Assembly (NCBI GenBank): GCA_041655755.1
Contig: JBBAEY010000082.1
Span: 1 to 9,435, forward strand
Length of the DNA stretch: 9,435 nucleotides
Direction: 5' to 3'
DNA from: JAAYFT01 sp041655755
Lineage (GTDB): Bacteria > Bacillota > Clostridia > Tissierellales > Tissierellaceae
Both the position numbers and the translations under genes were made by a program. Shown here one piece after another: positions 7,428-9,435 of the stretch (position 1 is its first letter; each line of letters begins with the position of its first letter). The notes below the pieces were generated by a model, which was not told the DNA's origin, did no database searches, and saw nothing but the letters and a program-made list of their open reading frames with translations.

Positions 7428-8064
7428 ATCCTAATCTTTCATATACGATTTTTAACAATTCCTCTTTTAGGTCCTTGCCCGATTTCAGTATACCATCTAC
7501 CTTACTGCTTATTTCTACCTTATACTCTTGATTTTTAATGCTTCCTAAATTGATGGTTACATTAAATAATGCCCCTTCTAATCCAGAGTATGCCAGCAGG
7601 GTACCTACCCCCACATCTGTAATTGCATTTACATTCCCATATCTAGCAAAAATTCCCTGTAGTTCTAGGACTCTTAGACACTTTTCTGCAGCCCTTAGGG
7701 GTACTTCCAGCGCAATCTTATATCCCTCTTGGATTGCATCCGATCTTACCTTCTTTTCTTCCTCTGTCTCTTTTGGAAGCTTAAAAGCTACCATAACCTT
7801 GTCAAATGCCTTTGTATCTTCGTCCACTATCCCAGTCAGGTCACCCATAAGGCTTTCAATTTCCTTGGAATTTTCAACTATCTCATTTTTGATTTCATCA
7901 GATAGTTCCTCGAAGGCCTTCTTCCCTACGGTTAAATTGTTTACCATACTGGTTAAGGCTGCTCCAAGTCCTCCTACTAAGGCTGCAACACTGCCACCAC
8001 CTGGTGTTGGATCTCCACTGGCTACGGTTGCCATGTACTCTTTTACACTTTTTTCTATAAACAT
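7426..8064 (-). CDS. Cyclodeaminase/cyclohydrolase family protein (FchA or FTCD-like)
   Basis: The 212-residue protein matches the stand-alone cyclodeaminase/cyclohydrolase family (PF04961). SGDPTPGGGSVAAL (16-29) is the conserved N-terminal signature. DEDTKAFDKVM (81-91), the helical PLRAAEKCLRVLE (122-134), GNVNAITDVGVGTLLA (143-158) and NVTINLGSIKN (168-178) follow in the usual order. Family members either open 5,10-methenyl-tetrahydrofolate to 10-formyl-tetrahydrofolate (FchA) or release ammonia from 5-formimino-tetrahydrofolate (cyclodeaminase). Sequence alone does not separate the two, so no gene symbol is given. All-helical and cytoplasmic. AGGAGG lies 10 bases ahead of the ATG. It has its own promoter and terminator, so it is probably monocistronic, with possible readthrough from phzF. 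Confidence 0.9.
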   Translation of the reverse strand: MFIEKSVKEYMATVASGDPTPGGGSVAALVGGLGAALTSMVNNLTVGKKAFEELSDEIKNEIVENSKEIESLMGDLTGIVDEDTKAFDKVMVAFKLPKETEEEKKVRSDAIQEGYKIALEVPLRAAEKCLRVLELQGIFARYGNVNAITDVGVGTLLAYSGLEGALFNVTINLGSIKNQEYKVEISSKVDGILKSGKDLKEELLKIVYERLG

Positions 8065-8083
8065 TAACCCACCTCCTAGATGT

Positions 8084-8112
8084 ATTTTACTACAAAAGAC
8101 ATAAAAAGTGAA
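8084..8112 (-). promoter_or_regulatory. Sigma-A-type promoter of the cyclodeaminase-family gene
   Basis: On the minus strand TTCACT (8112-8107) and TAAAAT (8089-8084) are separated by exactly 17 bases, matching the consensus at 4 of 6 and 5 of 6 positions. The predicted start falls about 13 bases before the ATG, leaving a very short leader that just includes the ribosome site. It lies in the 60-base gap behind the PhzF gene. Confidence 0.55.
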
Positions 8113-8124
8113 CTATGCTTTTGC

Positions 8125-9021
8125 CTATATTGACATTATACCCGATAATACTATTTTTGCATCCCCACCTACCTTTACAAGAGTAGTCCCTTCTCTTTCT
8201 ATTAATTTGCAATGAATAGTGCTAGGTCTATTCATTGATTGACCTTGATAGGATATAAGCCTATTCTTATCTATCAGATTGTTTTGTCTCAAAAAATAAA
8301 TTAGGGCTCCATTTGAGGTGCCAGTTGCTGCCTCCTCATTTATACCTACAAGCGGTGCAAAGTTTCTCGTATAGACGATTTCTGATTTCCTGTCGGCTAG
8401 ATAAAAGGCGTGCACTCCTATTATATTTAGCTCTTCTGACATCTTTGACAATTCGCCCATATTGACATTCATCTTGTCCAGTATTTCCTTATCTTTAATG
8501 GGCAACATGATATCTGGCAGTCCAGTAGATACTATTTTCGGATATATTGTTTCCCTACCTATCCCTATATCCTCTACCCTAATTCCCATGACACGAGCCA
8601 GCCTTTCCAAATCCCCTATTCCCCCGATAATCTTTGGCCTGGCCTGCTCCATGAATACCTTATATATCTCACCATCTCTATACTCCAGCTCTACAGCAAG
8701 CTTGCCTGACCTCGTCTCCTGATATACTGTTTTTATTCCATCTACCATTCCCTCTATATAACCCATCTTCCCAAGGGTATAAAAGGTTGCTATGGTAGCG
8801 TGACCGCATAAGTCTACTTCACAAACAGGCGTGAAGAACCTAACCCAAAAAGAATCCTTGGCAAATTGAATTACAAAGGCAGTCTCAGAAAGATTCATTT
8901 CCTTTGCAATGTCCTGCATCATATCACTGGTCAAACTCCTTGGACTCAGGACAACTGCAGCTGGATTTCCGCCAAATGCCCTGTCAGAAAAAGCGTCGAC
9001 CTGATAAATCATTATTTCCAT
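8125..9021 (-). CDS. PhzF family isomerase/epimerase-like protein
   Basis: This 298-residue protein has the two-lobed PhzF/diaminopimelate-epimerase-like fold signatures. FGGNPAAVV (16-24) and NLSETAFV (43-50) come first, with E46 at the place of the PhzF general acid/base glutamate (E45 in the phenazine enzyme). CEVDLCGHATIAT (67-79) follows, and the second-lobe signature GINEEAATGTSNGAL (226-240) mirrors the first. Only PhzF in a phz cluster is known to make phenazines; with no phz genes here, a small-molecule isomerase of unknown substrate is the safe reading. The start overlaps the parB stop by one base (TAATG), with AGGGGAG upstream, so it is cotranscribed with parB. A second in-frame ATG three codons in is less well spaced. 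Confidence 0.92.
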   Translation of the reverse strand: MEIMIYQVDAFSDRAFGGNPAAVVLSPRSLTSDMMQDIAKEMNLSETAFVIQFAKDSFWVRFFTPVCEVDLCGHATIATFYTLGKMGYIEGMVDGIKTVYQETRSGKLAVELEYRDGEIYKVFMEQARPKIIGGIGDLERLARVMGIRVEDIGIGRETIYPKIVSTGLPDIMLPIKDKEILDKMNVNMGELSKMSEELNIIGVHAFYLADRKSEIVYTRNFAPLVGINEEAATGTSNGALIYFLRQNNLIDKNRLISYQGQSMNRPSTIHCKLIEREGTTLVKVGGDAKIVLSGIMSI

Positions 9022-9435
9022 TATGCCTCTCCCCTTAGCATATCGATTATTCTCTCCAAATCATCATATCCATAGTATTCGATTTCAATTTTGCCCTTTT
9101 TATTCCCAACTATTAGATTTACCTTTGTTCCCAAAATCCTCATTAGACTTTCCTCTAAATCTACAATATTTGGATCCCTTGCCTTTTTACGCTTTGACCT
9201 TATGGGTTTCTTGGTCTTTGTCGTTAAATCTTCAGTTTCCCTGATATTTAAACTGTCTTTTATTATTTTGTTTGCAGCCCTTAGCTGTTCTTCTTTGTCA
9301 TCTATGCCTAGGAGTACCTTCCCATGTCCTGCTGTTAGCTCTCCCTTAGAAATATAGTCTATGATTTCCTTATTCAAATTCAAAAGTCTTATGGTATTGG
9401 CTATATAGGGCCTTGATTTTCCTATTTCCCTAGCC
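9021..9435 (-). CDS. parB: ParB/Spo0J family chromosome partition protein, partial (N-terminus beyond right edge)
   Basis: The last 137 residues of a ParB protein are visible; the frame is open to the right edge. It begins within the helix-turn-helix (REIGKSRPYIANTIRLLNL), the part that recognises parS. ISKGELTAGHGKVLLGI follows, then a basic linker rich in K and R (KTKKPIRSKRKKARDPN), and the C-terminal dimerisation domain (LEESLMRILGTKVNLIV, then GKIEIEYYGYDDLERIIDML). The CTP-binding N-terminal domain is outside the window. ParB loads at parS sites near the origin and slides as a clamp to help segregate chromosomes; in Bacillus the homologue Spo0J also affects sporulation. The C-terminus favours ParB/Spo0J over Noc, but not decisively. 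No parS sequence was seen in the window. Confidence 0.93.
   Translation of the reverse strand, partial: AREIGKSRPYIANTIRLLNLNKEIIDYISKGELTAGHGKVLLGIDDKEEQLRAANKIIKDSLNIRETEDLTTKTKKPIRSKRKKARDPNIVDLEESLMRILGTKVNLIVGNKKGKIEIEYYGYDDLERIIDMLRGEA

Noticed and set aside
7538..8104. Long plus-strand ORF of 188 codons
   Set aside because: It lies antisense to the cyclodeaminase-family gene, is rich in Ser, Pro and Thr as antisense frames are, matches no family and lacks a ribosome site.
8065..8124. A terminator after the PhzF gene
   Set aside because: No stable stem followed by a T-tract could be drawn in the 60-base gap, so readthrough into the cyclodeaminase-family gene is possible.
9021..9383. 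A separate 120-codon gene starting with TTG at 9383
   Set aside because: The frame continues upstream without a stop to the window edge and encodes the ParB helix-turn-helix, so this is the tail of a longer gene.
9021..9435. A parS site near parB
   Set aside because: I looked for TGTTTCACGTGAAACA-like palindromes across the window and found none; they may lie outside it.

Overview
The window looks like chromosomal core sequence from an endospore-forming, low-to-moderate GC member of the Firmicutes, most likely class Clostridia. A Tissierellales-type genome would fit, but that is a guess from protein flavour and not a measured placement. The reasons are strong AGGAGG ribosome binding sites, tightly packed genes, a YyaC-family sporulation protein, a DUF4446 protein, a class V aminotransferase of the clostridial type, and a ParB/Spo0J tail that suggests closeness to the replication origin. 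No mobile element, CRISPR array, RNA gene or phage gene was found.

Layout from left to right: (1) positions 1-1201, minus strand, the N-terminal 400 residues of a membrane-anchored cell-wall hydrolase (LysM, G5 and the beginning of an M23 peptidase). It runs off the left edge. (2) A 330-base divergent intergenic region holds the hydrolase's sigma-A promoter with an 11-bp-periodic direct repeat next to it, and possibly a forespore-type promoter for yyaC. (3) yyaC lies on the plus strand at 1534-2130 and is the only plus-strand gene. It ends tail to tail with the next gene, sharing a CTAG. (4) A minus-strand operon runs ade (adenine deaminase), class V aminotransferase, DUF4446 protein, lipid kinase (6424 down to 2127), with gaps of 4 to 16 bases. 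(5) A single nitroreductase gene lies at 6580-7347. (6) A cyclodeaminase/FchA-type gene lies at 7426-8064, with its own promoter and a clear intrinsic terminator. (7) A PhzF-family gene lies at 8125-9021, overlapping by one base (8) the 3' part of parB, which runs off the right edge.

Working together: parB, DUF4446 and yyaC belong to the origin-proximal chromosome-partition and sporulation neighbourhood known from many Clostridia. Here metabolic genes sit between them: PhzF-like isomerase, folate one-carbon enzyme, flavin reductase and purine salvage or breakdown. The adenine deaminase and the folate cyclodeaminase-type enzyme could both serve purine catabolism, but they are in separate transcription units, so that link is weak. 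I do not see a convincing undescribed system. The most interesting points are the repeat at the hydrolase promoter, the interrupted parB neighbourhood, and a near-identical 20-base translation-start segment at two distant gene junctions.
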